From Strigamia acuminata (lineage: Eukaryota; Arthropoda; Chilopoda; Geophilomorpha; Linotaeniidae), in contig OX442316.1 of assembly GCA_949358305.1 (NCBI GenBank), forward strand, positions 5,022,001 through 5,086,000: a stretch of 64,000 bases of DNA, written 5' to 3'. Numbering within the stretch: the first letter of the stretch is position 1; every line of letters begins with the position of its first letter. Both the position numbers and the translations under genes were made by a program. Shown one piece after another: positions 12,101 through 23,212 of this stretch. The notes below the pieces were generated by a model. The model was given only the letters and a program-made list of their open reading frames with translations, had not been told where the DNA came from and did not search any database.

Positions 12101-15014
12101 GACCCTTGAGGCCTAAACTTCTGCAGACACCTAATGACTTTAAGTCTGATTTTGGAAGAGGCAAGACAAATTTCCATAATGCCTCACTATTGCACAGACC
12201 TGTTGCAAGAACAACATCAGCTCCTTCTGTCAGAACATCAGCTCCTTTTGTCAGAACACCACCTCCAACATTGGTTAAGCATTTAGACGATTTCTTTGGC
12301 ACCGATCAACGGGTTCGCTTAAGAACCACCGCTAAGGCCAACAGGTTGAGAACCAGAGCTCCCATAACAGCAAATGCAATAAACAAAGCAGTTAGTCCTG
12401 GCATAACTATTCTGGATGTAAATAACAAGAAGGACTTAGCACAGTTTGATGCGGCGAGTCAAGAAGAGGAGTCCGATGAATTGGAAGTTCCTCGCCGGCT
12501 TGTGGGAATCAATCCACAATTTGTGGAGTTTTCCAGCCTTACAACACAATCTGCAACAACTCTGAAACCCACAATCACAGCCTGGAAAGGGACGCCTCAA
12601 ATAAGAACGGTTGTTCATCCACCACCGTTATCTTTGAAGACGGCGCTAAGCAATCAGAGAGTGGCTTCGCGGACTTCGACCACGGCAAATCCGGTTAGAG
12701 TAACCGCAATCCGGGGTACCAGAAGACGAGTTAGTACCACGGAAAATCCTGATTTGATTGTCGACCCAGCGCATTCTTTCGAAGATGTTCTCCGTGTTGG
12801 ACCGCGGCTGCGAACCGTGGTCAAGAAAATAGCCGTTCCGACCGGCCGGACCATTGCTGTTGCTAACATTCCAAAGAGGTTTTTCGAAAAAGAAAATGAT
12901 GATGCAAAGAACACCGCGATATCGAGATTCAAATCCAACGGAGATCATTTCAAAACTGTTACATCTACTCAAAACACTTTGATAGACAAGAATAACAATC
13001 CGCTTGTGTCGCGTCCACAACAAGGTGTATGGGAGGATAATTCAGGTTTAATTGATGGGTCGTTTTTCAAAGAGACCAGTGCTAGAAGACCAACTCAACA
13101 TCAGTTTAAACCGCTTCCTAACATCCAGATTACCAGAAAGCGTAGGCCCACACTGTCCTCCAGGCCTGACCGCTTCGATCCGTTGACGACAAAGGTTGTG
13201 AAGAGACCAACCGAGTCAGATGATAGGGAATTTGAACCGGTAATAAGAATACCTGAGCTTCCAAGCAGAATGACAACTCCTGTACAGTCACAAGCGATAG
13301 AAACTTCGGTCGAAGAAGATTTCCCGGACAACCAGTCCTACGAAGATGATCTCCAGGAGTACGAAGAAGAGGAAGACTACGAAATGGAGATGCCACCCCC
13401 GCCACCCCCGTCTACCACAAAGCGTCCGTTTACCAAACCAACCAATCGTAAAAGGCCTACGGCGTTTACGTCGCCGCGGAGACCAACGTGGAATAGTTTA
13501 CCTAAAGTTTCAACCCGAAAGCCTCAAGCTGTAACGGAAATGCCGCAGAGAGATTTTCAAATTAAAAAACCTACTGGCAATAAACCCATGTAATATAAAC
13601 AGTTTCGAATGACTAAACCAGTGGCGGCTTTATCATAGGCAATTGAAATCTGAATAGGTTATGAGAGCATAGATAAAAGCCTAGGTTGCCTATGCGTAAA
13701 GCCGTTACTGCTCTATAGTTTATCTTTAACTTCTGACGATCATTAAGTTTTATTATTTTATTTTAGGGGTGGAAATGGTGGAAAACTAGACAAGAAATGC
13801 CATCCAAGTTATTGCCAGTTGCCCAATTGTTATTGCGGTGGAAGAGATAATCCAGGTAAATTTACTCGGGAGGAAGTTTCATAGTGAATTAATAACTAAT
13901 TTATATTTTATTTTTTCAGGAGGATTTCTGCCGTCTGAAACGCCGCAAATGATCTTATTGACTTTTGACGATGCAGTCAACGATCTCAACTGGCCTTTGT
14001 ATCAAACGCTTTTTTTCAATGACCACACAAATCCCAACGGCTGTCCCATTCGCACAACTCTGTATGTTAGTCATGAGTGGACAGATTACGGCAAAGTTGA
14101 TTCAATGTATGCTGCAGGACACGAAATTGCTTCTCATTCTATCAGGTATTCATACATTTGCTGCTCACCGTCAAAAAGGAGCACTGTTTAGCCACAAATG
14201 CCTATTTCTTCACAGATTGACTTCTAAGACCTTTTCCTTTCTTTTTTCTAGTCATGGTGATGGAGCGAGTTATTCCAAGCAGAAATGGCACGATGAAATC
14301 TACGGCCAGAAAGAAATTCTAGCACGCTATGGAGGTGTCAAAGCGGATGACATCAAGGGCATGAGGGCACCTTTCCTGGCTATTGGTGGCGACAAAATGT
14401 TTTCAATGTTGCACGAAGACAATTTCACCTACGATTCCAGCGTTACAATCCTGGAAAACACTCCGCCGTCGTGGCCTTACACCCTGGATTTTGGTTTCCC
14501 GCACGAATGCGCAATCCCGCCCTGTCCGACCAAATCTTTCCCCGGATTGTGGGAAATCCCAATGGTATCTCTAACAGATTTGAACGGGGGTCACTGCAGC
14601 ATGGGAGACAGCTGTTCTTACTCGACCACGGCTGACGGGGTCTACAAAATGCTGAGCACCAACTTTTTACGCCACTACGAGTCGAATCGTGCGCCGCTCG
14701 GACTGTTTTATCACTCTTCTTGGTTCCTCACCCCGCATCGAAAGGAGGGCTTTCTAAAGTTCTTTGACGAACTTTTGCAACAGGACGACGTGTATTTTGT
14801 TACGAGCATGCAGCTCATCGAGTGGATGAGGGATCCAACTCCGCTTTCGAGGATCAAGCAGTTTGGGCCGTGGCAGTGCCAGGGCAAACCTCGACAACCA
14901 ACGTGCAGAATCTCCAGGGAATGTAATGTTTCGTTTCGTGGCGACTTACGGTCTTTCAGGACGTGCGGGGAATGTCCTTCGATTTATCCGTGGGTTGGGA
15001 AAACGAATGTTTGA
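3156..15014 (+). CDS. Cda5: Chitin deacetylase, insect Cda5 group (secreted, CE4 family)
   Basis: Secreted polysaccharide deacetylase that removes acetyl groups from chitin in cuticle or tracheal matrix. Exons in phase: 3156-3464, 11743-13589, 13767-13855, 13920-14145 and 14252-15014, about 1077 aa. The start is the first in-frame ATG and gives a signal peptide (hydrophobic LLFSLFIIA). A Pro-rich stretch ends exon 1. Exon 2 encodes about 600 residues of Thr/Pro/Arg-rich low-complexity linker. The C-terminal NodB domain begins with the cysteine signature CHPSYCQLPNCYCGG and carries the CE4 motifs: TFDD (residues about 763-766), HEIASHSISH and RAPF. A long linker before the catalytic domain is typical of the Cda5 group. 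Members of this group normally carry a peritrophin-type chitin-binding domain near the N-terminus. I see none in these exons, so an exon may be missed inside the 8.3 kb intron. Identification of the catalytic part is very secure. Confidence 0.9.
4660..4840 (+). other. GC-rich island inside the Cda5 intron, possible cryptic exon
   Basis: About 170 bp of clearly higher GC than the surrounding intron. All three plus-strand frames are essentially open across it, which is rare in this AT-rich setting. A GTAAAA donor-like site follows the codons for QEFN. No chitin-binding domain or other family can be read in any frame. It may be an alternative Cda5 exon, a regulatory element or a mobile-element remnant. 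Confidence 0.25.
5385..5830. repeat. AT-rich minisatellite, about 22-bp unit
   Basis: About 20 imperfect copies built on AATTTCTCAAATTTCTCATT, with shorter variants at the left edge. It lies in the Cda5 intron and has no coding meaning. Confidence 0.85.
7055..7450. repeat. AT-rich minisatellite, about 19-22-bp unit
   Basis: Roughly 18 imperfect copies of ACACAATTTTTTAATAAAAA with variable spacers, in the Cda5 intron. Confidence 0.85.
13619..13710. mobile_element. Short hAT-like MITE remnant in Cda5 intron 2
   Basis: The ends form an imperfect inverted repeat of about 25 bp. The left end is CAGTGGCGGCTTTATCATAG and the right end is its near reverse complement (CTATGCGTAAAGCCGTTACTG). The CAGTGGCG terminus resembles hAT-type ends. 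The element is only 92 bp and has no coding capacity. An 8-bp target duplication is not evident. Confidence 0.5.
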
Positions 15015-15960
15015 TTGATTTGATTGGACGGAGGGGGGATTTATCAAAATTATGGTTTAGTTTTTGTTGATCATTTGAAATTCAAACTGTTCCTATCTGC
15101 ATTTTAGTTTTGTCATTTTTGTGTGAATTAAGATGGCGAATATTGTTTTGTTTTCTTTAGTTTTATATTTTTTATTTTATTTTTGTTGTTGTTGTTGTTG
15201 CAGGTATTTTGCTTATGCAGAATGAAAGTTTTGTATATTGGAGAGGATTGTGTAAATGATTAGAAACTTGAAAATGAAATTAATTTATTTGAAGTTGATT
15301 TTTCAAATTGTATTATTTTGTAAGCTGTAAATTATATATATGGTTCTGATAATTGTTTTGTTGCAATAATAATTGATTTCTAGGGTATGTAGTTGCAGGG
15401 GGTCCAATCTGTGCGTGCACAGTGTTCGAGAAATGAAGTTTTAAATGTTTATTATTTTTTTTCCTGTTTGGAAATTGATTCAGTTTAAGTTATTACTGTA
15501 ATTGAAATGTTTTTGTTTGAAATTTAGCTGGTGCTTTTATTTTTATTTTTTTTGGACGAGTTTAGATTTAAAAAATCGTAATTATTTTGCGTTTTGTAAT
15601 GTGTGATCAATACAGATTTAGTTAATTGTAGTTAAAATAGTTTTAGATTAAATATTTCATCATTTATTTTTTATTATTTTCAAGCTTTGTATGTGTAAAT
15701 AGAGTAGGTGCTGCCAATGAACCTGATTGAATTTGATATAAAATTAATTCCCAAATCTTTATATATTTTTTTATACTCAATTTGTACAATTTTGCTACTT
15801 TTTATTGCCTTTGTTTTATCTTCAAAACGAGTAATTAAATTGAATTAATAATAATGTTTATGAGTCATAATTCCAAAGTGCAAACTAAAAATTTGAATAT
15901 GTCGTCATAAAAATCGTTATATTTACCGGTAATTGTTTTTAATGTTTCAGCTTCTTTTCA
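15015..15960. other. Likely 3' UTR of Cda5 and AT-rich intergenic DNA
   Basis: AT-rich sequence with a (TTG)n run at 15184-15200 followed by CAG. No canonical polyadenylation signal stands out, and no reading frame or RNA gene is recognised. Confidence 0.4.
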
Positions 15961-16075
15961 CTAGGTGGAAACAGGAAGTTGCCACACTTCTAGAGATTTC
16001 CATGATTTTTGATTGGCTATGTAAATTAGTCGCTCGGTTTTGCTCATTACGTAGATAGAAAATATATCTATGCTC

Positions 16076-16760
16076 ATTTCTCAGCTCGGTCGGTGGAGGA
16101 TCGGCGTGCCGATTTTAGGTGAGTTTGACTTTTTTTACTTTAGGCTTTTCTATAGTTCTTGTATAAATTTTAGCGTTTTCGTTCCTTTGACAACTCTGCA
16201 AGCAATTTTATTTAATAATAAGTGTTCTTAAGGTTTAGCTAGTAGTTTGGTTAGCAGTTTTTTTTGTCGCATTGTTTGTGTTGTTTAAGAAACTAACGGT
16301 TGCAGGTATTCTTTTTAAGTTCAACGTTTGTATGCCTGCGTTAATGAACGACGGACTATGAATGGTTTTAGTTTCGCTATTTGTTGTATGTTAATGTTGA
16401 GTTGATTTTATCGGTTTACTTTGAAGCATTTTCAATTTAGTTTAAGCTCGTCGTTTATATAAGTTATTACTTTATTTCTTTTTAGGTTTAACGCATGGTT
16501 TCTACTTCTAGCGAAAATGGACGAAAAGCTGCGGGAACTAGACGAGTGTGGACTCCAGGGTCGCTATTTAGTGTTGGAATGTTTTTATTTTAAGGCTTAA
16601 TTTTTATAGTTGAAATATTTTATGTTTTATGTTTTTGTATTATTAAAAGTTCTATATGTGTTTGTGTATAGTTATTACATTTTGTGTAATTTTGAAAACA
16701 AAATTATACAAAATTATTAATTCATACATTATTTTTGAATAAAATTTGTTTTATAAACTA
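16076..16760 (+). other. Candidate short two-exon transcript of unknown function
   Basis: A reverse CCAAT box (GATTGGCTAT, about 16010) and a TATA-like AATATATC precede TCTCAGCTCGG near 16076-16090. A strong donor (GATTTTAG/GTGAGT, about 16118) pairs with an acceptor TTCTTTTTAG (16484). The second exon opens with a 32-codon frame (ATG 16495, stop 16593), and an AATAAA lies near 16738. The predicted peptide has no signal peptide and matches no family I know. The set of signals suggests a transcription unit, perhaps a long non-coding RNA. Coding status is unproven. Confidence 0.3.
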
Positions 16761-17416
16761 CTCTGCTTTTTATTATTTACATATAGGAACAAATAAAATG
16801 GGAAATCTGTATACCCACCCCCCTCCCCTTTATTCTAAGTCCAAACCTATAAAAATTTGGCATGGATTCGCGTTTTTGGACTTAGAATATTTTTGACGAA
16901 ATGACATAGCTTATAGAAAATAAAAACTTTATTGAAATAAAAATATACTTTATACACAAATATTTTACAAATTTTTCCTTAAAAGGAAAATTAATGGCAA
17001 ATAAAACATTAAACCGGGTTATAACGGATCATTTAATGGATTGTCTCAGGTAAATCTCCCCCTTGAGACTCCACCGTTTTACCCACACGGGGATCCAGAG
17101 TATGCCACTTTCTGGGTCCCCAAAAAGATATCCCACGATGTCTTCCTAGTGATGAAGGTTTTAACCTAAACATAAAAAAATTCGCAACTAAATACAACAA
17201 AATACAAAAAAGTTATACATGACTACAAACAATTATATAAAAATATGAGAAAAAATATGAGAAAAAATATGAGAAAAAATATGAGCAAAAATAATAATTA
17301 CGCAAAAATAATAATTACACAAAAATATGAGGTAAAATTTGAGTAAAAATAGTAATAATTATATAAAAATAGTAATAATTATATAAAAATAGTTTTAGAT
17401 TAAAATAATACTATTA

Positions 17417-17640
17417 GCCGTCTACGACTCGCTGTTATCCGTCTACGACTCGCTGTTATCCGTCTACGACTCGCCGTTATCCGTCTACGACTCGCTGTTA
17501 TCCGTCTGCGACTCGCCGTTATCCGTCTGCGACTCGCTGTTATCCGTCTGCGACTCGCTGTTATCCGTCGGCGACTCGCTGTTATCCGTCGGCGACTCGC
17601 TGTTATCCGTCGGCGACTCGCTGTTATCCGTCGGTTTTCA
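17417..17640. repeat. 21-bp minisatellite arranged in ordered variant blocks
   Basis: Eleven head-to-tail copies of CGACTCGCTGTTATCCGTC plus two variable bases, unit length 21. The variable site changes in blocks: four TCTAC copies, three TCTGC, four TCGGC. Because 21 is a multiple of three, the minus strand stays open and would read RRRITAS repeatedly. That frame is a by-product of the array, not evidence of a gene. Confidence 0.9.
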
Positions 17641-17689
17641 CTATGCACCAATCCACCAAAACGTCTAATTATTAATTGCACAATAAAAA

Positions 17690-19085
17690 AGAAGAAATTA
17701 AGGAAACGTCTAATTAGAGCTAAAAACTAAAAGCTAAAAACTTCGAGTAAAACTGACCTCGGACGCCGTATGCTTCTGCTGCAAACCAGAAGAAACTAAT
17801 GAAAATTTTAGCAAAAGACAAAAATGCAAAATAGCAAATTCCTCATCATCTAATTTGAATATCCAATGAAAGCTCACAGAAATTTCGAGAAAAAACGTCA
17901 TCTGGCCGCATGCTGTCATCTGATGCTAAAAGTTACAAACAAAACTCTATAAAGAGTTGCTAAGCAACGCAGTTTCAGCGTATCATTTGATTTTAAATGC
18001 TTACTAAACTGACGGAAGTCTGAATATAACATAAAAGCCACTAAAATTGACAACACAAATACGAAATAATTCTCTTTTTATCGTAGTTAAACTTAAAATT
18101 GTTACCGGTATATAATTTTAATTACATTTTTGAGGAGAAGTGAACAAGTTAATGCAACAAAAAAGCGTTTTAAAAGATTTAATGATTTATTTAATGATTT
18201 AAATAGTTACCTTATAAAATAATAAAATTGCAAATCCAACATGATTTTAGTTTTTTATTTTCTCGAATAGCAACGTCTCACGGGATTTACACATTGAAAA
18301 ATAAATTTCGTCGGCAGTAAATTTGGAATTATTCGAATTTGTATCGACCAATATCTCTTACACGAGTCGTAAGCTGAAAAATAAAGAATAAAATAACAAA
18401 TTCCCACATTTACCAACTTTTATTATGACAAAATAAAACAAATGTAATTTTGATTACCAATCTGAGCAGTGTTTTTGGATAACTGTAAACTTCGATTCCG
18501 TTTAAAAACATGATTCGTTTCTTGCTACTTCCGTGAAAAACAACGAAACGAATTAAGTCCGACGTTTTCTGCTCTGCAGAGAAGTCCAGATACAGTCACT
18601 TCTGATCCGTATTTATCATTTGTACTCATTTCTGCTACTGAGTAAGAATTCATTATTGTATTTATTCTTGCATTGAATCAATGTTTGGCACAAGCAACGT
18701 GTTTCCTTTGGAGTAATAAAACCCCTAAAAATACTATAATTTTAGATACGATTACAGTTTTCGAAATATCATTTTCTACGGGCGGATGGCTAAGAGCTGG
18801 CGACTCGAGTGGTAGTACCGTCCTGTGGCTACCCGCTCGTATTGCTGCACCATGGGAAGGCGTCACTATGGGAAGGCGTCACTAATGGCCGCTACATTTC
18901 GAAAACGTCCGCGTCGTCTCAAAGGCCACAGATTAAGATTTTCAGAGGTTTGTGCTGTGTATAATAAAACATTTCAATCATTAACGATACAATAAGTATT
19001 TTGCTTATCTTTTTCTGATCATTTGTATTTGCACATTGTAATTTCAATTTGGATTTGTCAAATTTCAAACCATAATCACAAAGAC
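17690..19085. other. Gene-free stretch between the 21-bp array and the elongin C duplication
   Basis: AT-rich with no confident gene. A perfect 16-bp tandem duplication (ATGGGAAGGCGTCACT) sits at about 18851-18882. It is followed by a short GC-richer open stretch ending in a possible donor near 18950. It could be a decayed exon belonging with the duplicated block just downstream, but I cannot name it. Confidence 0.3.
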
Positions 19086-19560
19086 AAAGAAAAATTGCAA
19101 AAGTAGTTTATTTACTTACCTTACCTACTTATTTATTTGCAGATTGAATTTGTGCTACTTGGACGACATCATCGAGCTGGGCGCACCAATTGAAATCAGA
19201 ACCAGCATCGGCGAATCAGATTTTCTCGTACAATTTTACCTAAAATAAATAATTTTGGGTCCGAATATTTACAGCAAAACGGAAAATGCATTAGCGAGGG
19301 TGAGGTTTTATCGAATTTGTTTAAAAAGTTTATTGATTTCTCAATATTGTCCACGGACAATTTTGTTGTTGGTTGTACGGCAGTTGGTTTGGACTGAATA
19401 TTTATTGGAAGAAACAAATTGCCTCGTCATTTTGTTGTGACAGCTTTGATAAACAGAAAATGCCACACAATTGACTGGGTGGTGCACGTTATAAATATGA
19501 TTTGAAATTACACACGATGCTTCTTCCATTGGCGTGATCTTATCACGGTGTTTCAGATCG
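19086..19560 (+). repeat. Copy 1 of a dispersed direct duplication
   Basis: Aligns with 20740-21085. Shared landmarks in order are ATTTGCAGATT, AATTTGTGCTAC, CATCGAGCTGGGCGCAC, CATTTTGTTGTGA and CACGGTGTTTCAG. The core begins with an acceptor-like TTTGCAG and can be read as LNLCYLDDIIELGAP, so it may descend from an exon. I do not recognise the parent protein. This copy carries about 130 bp absent from copy 2. Confidence 0.7.
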
Positions 19561-19854
19561 AATATCTATCTTTTCCAATCCAACTTTTCTAAATGCGATG
19601 AATTCGCTCATTACCATTGTATTTGCGCCGATGAAGTGCATCGTAATTTTTTCCTATTCAGAATTTCTGTGGAAATAACACGCAGATATTTTCACAGAAT
19701 TTCGATGGAAATAACTCCATCTAGAGCTGCTAAGTCTGGTTTTACTGTCGTACGATTTTCGTGTCTTGTCTATCAGGAATAAGTCGATTATCAGTTGCAA
19801 ATAAAACGAAAATCGCTGTCAACAATAACAGTAATTTATTTTTTCTTGATGTTT

Positions 19855-20027
19855 TGTGAATTATCGTTGCGATTAATCTCAGGACTTGATGAAAAATCGA
19901 TTCTCGTAGTTTGTTTTCCAATACCGTATATCGATCGTACGCCTAATTTGGGCCTAACTTGGACTGTTTTTTCTCCTTGAATATTCGTCATTGGTGCCGT
20001 TGTACCGAACGTTACGATAACGTATAC
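19855..20027 (-). repeat. Left arm of an inverted duplication flanking the elongin C gene
   Basis: The reverse complement matches 20598-20735. Shared blocks in the same order are TATCGTAACGTT, TACAACGGCACCAATGACGA, CAAGGAG and AATCGATTTTTCATCAAGT, separated by diverged or gapped sequence. The minus strand reads TTAPMTN and the right arm reads the same on the plus strand, so the arms may be an old coding fragment. Confidence 0.75.
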
Positions 20028-20130
20028 CCACGAGGAGATATTTAACCGAATATCTCTCAATGATCCAGTTAGTTATTGCTGTGTGAAGATTTCAGAAGGT
20101 CGTCGATTATTTAACAGTTAACGGAACATT

Positions 20131-20502
20131 ATGAGTATTAACGGTTCCGAAGAAGTAAAATCGTCCGAGGTGAAGAAGTATGACGATAGCCATTGCGAAG
20201 GAGCGGATTCGTTGTGCGTAAAATTGATCGCTTCCGACGAAAAACCATTCATTATTCTTCGGGAACTTGCAATTCAGTCGGAGACCATTAAGGCCATGCT
20301 TAGTGGGCCGGGCCAGTGGGCCGAATCCGAAACGAATCAAGTGAAGCTGCGCGAAATTTCGAGCCCCGTGCTTGCAGAGGTGTGCAAATATTTGGCATAT
20401 AAAGCGAAATACCACGAAAGTGCCGTGGAAATCCCCGAATTTCACATAGAGGTGGACATGTGCCTCGAATTAATGATGGCGGCTAATTTCTTAGCTTGCT
20501 GA
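20131..20502 (+). CDS. Elongin C-like protein, intronless and divergent
   Basis: 123 aa with the Skp1/POZ fold of elongin C, the adaptor that links elongin B to BC-box receptors such as VHL and SOCS in cullin-2/5 ubiquitin ligases. Family landmarks are clear and in order: [28 protein letters not shown] and a C-terminal MAANFLAC. The length fits the family's usual 110-120 aa. It differs from the extremely conserved animal protein at many positions (e.g. DEKPFIIL where others have GHEFIV), with an N-terminus of its own. The single exon points to an old retrocopy that stayed open. AATAAA follows at about 20557. There is no stop or frameshift, so selection probably maintained it, but whether it still binds elongin B or BC-box proteins is unknown. 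It is nested between inverted arms and direct repeats. Confidence 0.85.
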   Translation: MSINGSEEVKSSEVKKYDDSHCEGADSLCVKLIASDEKPFIILRELAIQSETIKAMLSGPGQWAESETNQVKLREISSPVLAEVCKYLAYKAKYHESAVEIPEFHIEVDMCLELMMAANFLAC

Positions 20503-20597
20503 AGTTAATATTCATTTTTTTTCAATTTTCAATTCTTTCAACTGTTTTTTTTGTCGAATAAAATTTAGTCATTCTCTAATTCATTATTTGCATTTGT

Positions 20598-20735
20598 ATC
20601 GTAACGTTGAGATTTCGGATACAACGGCACCAATGACGAATCAAGGAGCCAAAACTAGTCCTACTAGTACAATCAAAAGACAAATTAGCGGTAATCGATT
20701 TTTCATCAAGTGCTGAGAGCCATTGCAATTGAAAA
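20598..20735 (+). repeat. Right arm of the inverted duplication flanking elongin C
   Basis: Pairs with 19855-20027 in reverse orientation (see that entry). It runs directly into copy 2 of the direct duplication. Confidence 0.75.
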
Positions 20736-20739
20736 AGTA

Positions 20740-21085
20740 GTATATTTAGTTACCACACTTACTTACTTATTTGCAGATTAAATTTGTGCTACACGTACGA
20801 CGTCATCGAGCTGGGCGCACGAGTTGAAAAGAAAATGAAAATGAGCACCAGCATCGACCAAACAGATTTTCTGGAATAATTTTACCTGGAATAAATACGC
20901 TCGGGCGCGAATGTTACAGCATTTTGTTGTGAGAGCTTGGATACCATTCAATGAACTTCAAACAATGAACGTGCATACAATGAACTTCAAATCAATTCTG
21001 GGTTTTAAATTGATTTGAAATTGCATTTGAAATTTGAAATTTGAAATTTGGCACGAGCTTGTCACGGTGTTTCAGGTCGAGTATG
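20740..21085 (+). repeat. Copy 2 of the dispersed direct duplication
   Basis: Counterpart of 19086-19560. The exon-like core reads LNLCYTYDVIELGAR and stays open for 35 codons to a TAA. A run of AATTTGAAATTTGA repeats follows. It is more open than copy 1 but unidentified. Confidence 0.7.
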
Positions 21086-22030
21086 AATAATCTTACTATG
21101 AAATTCTACGAGATCTTCACGTCGCAAATGCAATGTCAATTTTCGGGATCGTCATTTTGTGAGTTACCTCCATCAAGTTGAGTATTGAGAGAAGTTCTTT
21201 ATCCTTTTTTATAGGATGAAGACATGAAAATAGACAAACGAACAAGTGATAATAAATTACTCATATCCCAAGAAGACGAATTCGGGAAAGATGAATGTTA
21301 TTTTATTTAAACAAAAATTAAGATGACTCTTCTTTAAAGTAGAGTTTTTAAATTTTAAATTCTAGTACCCGAGTATGTTTAAATTTTTAAATTGATAAAT
21401 TTATTTAAAAATAAGCGGTATTTTTCAAGCCTTATTTAATATGTTGTGTTTAGTAAGAAAATTCAGAAAGGACAAGTGTGATTTGTTTATTAGTGATAAA
21501 AGCCTGTACAAGTGAAAATAATAATGCAGTAGGTGAAATGTTTGGTCAGTTTACGAGTAAAATAATATTTTATGGGATATACCTGAAAGACGAATATGTT
21601 TTTGGCCATCTCTTTTTAGTTTTAGAAATTAATCGGAATGACCTTACCTTGATTAATGTTCTGCTAGACGTGACGTTTGACGGCAATCTGTTTTGCTTTG
21701 TGATACGAATGTAGAAACGGTTATCACCGTGAGAACACAAGCCTAGAATGCTTTCTGCCATCATTTAGCGCCTTATTGGTCGTAACACCCATAGTTTTCA
21801 TCTTAAATTGGTTTACCCAATCAACAGTTTGTAGGACAATAGGAGAACATCTACGGGTACTCAATACTCGCTGCGGACAGAGTGTTGGTTCAGCATTATC
21901 GTTAATATTCTCTGTGATTTGTAGAATGTCGAGTGATCGTCCATTTTTACAAGGATTCCTTCTATTCTTAGTGATTTTCAGTAAATCATTAAGTACCCTG
22001 TTGTGTCGTTCTATGCTTAGATTGAGTATC
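21086..22030. other. AT-rich region without recognised gene
   Basis: Several short frames (for example 21478-21714) have no start context, splice partners or family resemblance. From about 21985 the sequence degenerates into the first imperfect units of the 38-bp array. Confidence 0.4.
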
Positions 22031-23212
22031 TTATTATTGGGTATCGTCCTGCGCTTAGATCATATACCTTACCATTGAGTATCGTTCTGCGGTTAGATCA
22101 TATACCTTACCATTGAGTATTGTTCTGTTCCTAGACTATGTACGTTACCATTGAGTATCGTTCTGCGGTTAGATCATATACCTTACCATTGAGTATTGTT
22201 CTGTTCCTAGACTATGTACGTTACCATTGAGTATTGTACTGTTCCTAGACTATATACATTACCATTGAGTATTGTACTGTTCCTAGACTATGCACATTAC
22301 CATTGAGTATTGTACTGTTCCTAGACTATATACATTACCATTGAGTATTGTACTGTTCCTAGACTATGTACGTTACCATTGAGTATTGTCCTGTTCCTAG
22401 ACTATGTACGTTACCATTGAGTACCTTACCATTGAGTATTGTCCTGTTACTAGACTATGTACGTTACCATTGAGTATTGTCCTGTTCCTAGACTATGTAC
22501 TTTACCATTGAGTATTGTCCTGTTCCTAGACTATGTATGTTACCATTGAGTATTGTCCTGTTCCTAGACTATGTACGTTACCATTGAGTACCTTACTATT
22601 GAGTATTGTCCTGTTACTAGACTATGTACGTTACCATTGAGTATTGTCCTGTTCCTAGACTATGTACGTTACCATTGAGTATTGTACTGTTCCTAGACTA
22701 TGCACATTACCATTGAGTATTGTACTGTTCCTAGACTATATACATTACCATTGAGTATTGTACTGTTCCTAGACTATGTACGTTACCATTGAGTATTGTC
22801 CTGTTCCTAGACTATGTACGTTACCATTGAGTACCTTACCATTGAGTATTGTCCTGTTACTAGACTATGTACGTTACCATTGAGTATTGTCCTGTTCCTA
22901 GACTATGTACTTTACCATTGAGTATTGTCCTGTTCCTAGACTATGTATGTTACCATTGAGTATTGTCCTGTTCCTAGACTATGTACGTTACCATTGAGTA
23001 CCTTACTATTGAGTATTGTCCTGTTACTAGACTATGTACGTTACCATTGAGTATTGTCCTGTTCCTAGACTATGTACGTTACCATTGAGTATTGTCCTGT
23101 TCCTAGACTATGTACGTTACCATTGAGTACCTTACCATTGAGCATTGTCCTGTTCCTAGACTATGTACGTTACCATTGAGTACCTTACCATTGAGTATTG
23201 TTCTATTCTTAG
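22030..23212. repeat. 38-bp minisatellite with a 410-bp higher-order period
   Basis: About 30 copies of a 38-bp unit (core TTACCATTGAGTATTGTCCT, then GTTCCTAGACTATGTACG). A shorter 14-bp insert (TACCTTACCATTGA) recurs at intervals. Variant-carrying units repeat exactly 410 bp apart: TGCACATTAC at 22291 and 22701, and TTTACCATTG after TGTAC at 22501 and 22911. A block of units was therefore duplicated as a whole. Units at the left edge are more diverged. Confidence 0.95.

Noticed and set aside
11958-13405. Minus-strand ORFs opposite the Cda5 linker exon
   Set aside because: Shadows of a long low-complexity coding exon.
17400-17681. 93-aa minus-strand ORF made of RRRITAS repeats
   Set aside because: By-product of a 21-bp tandem array; no promoter, splice or signal context.
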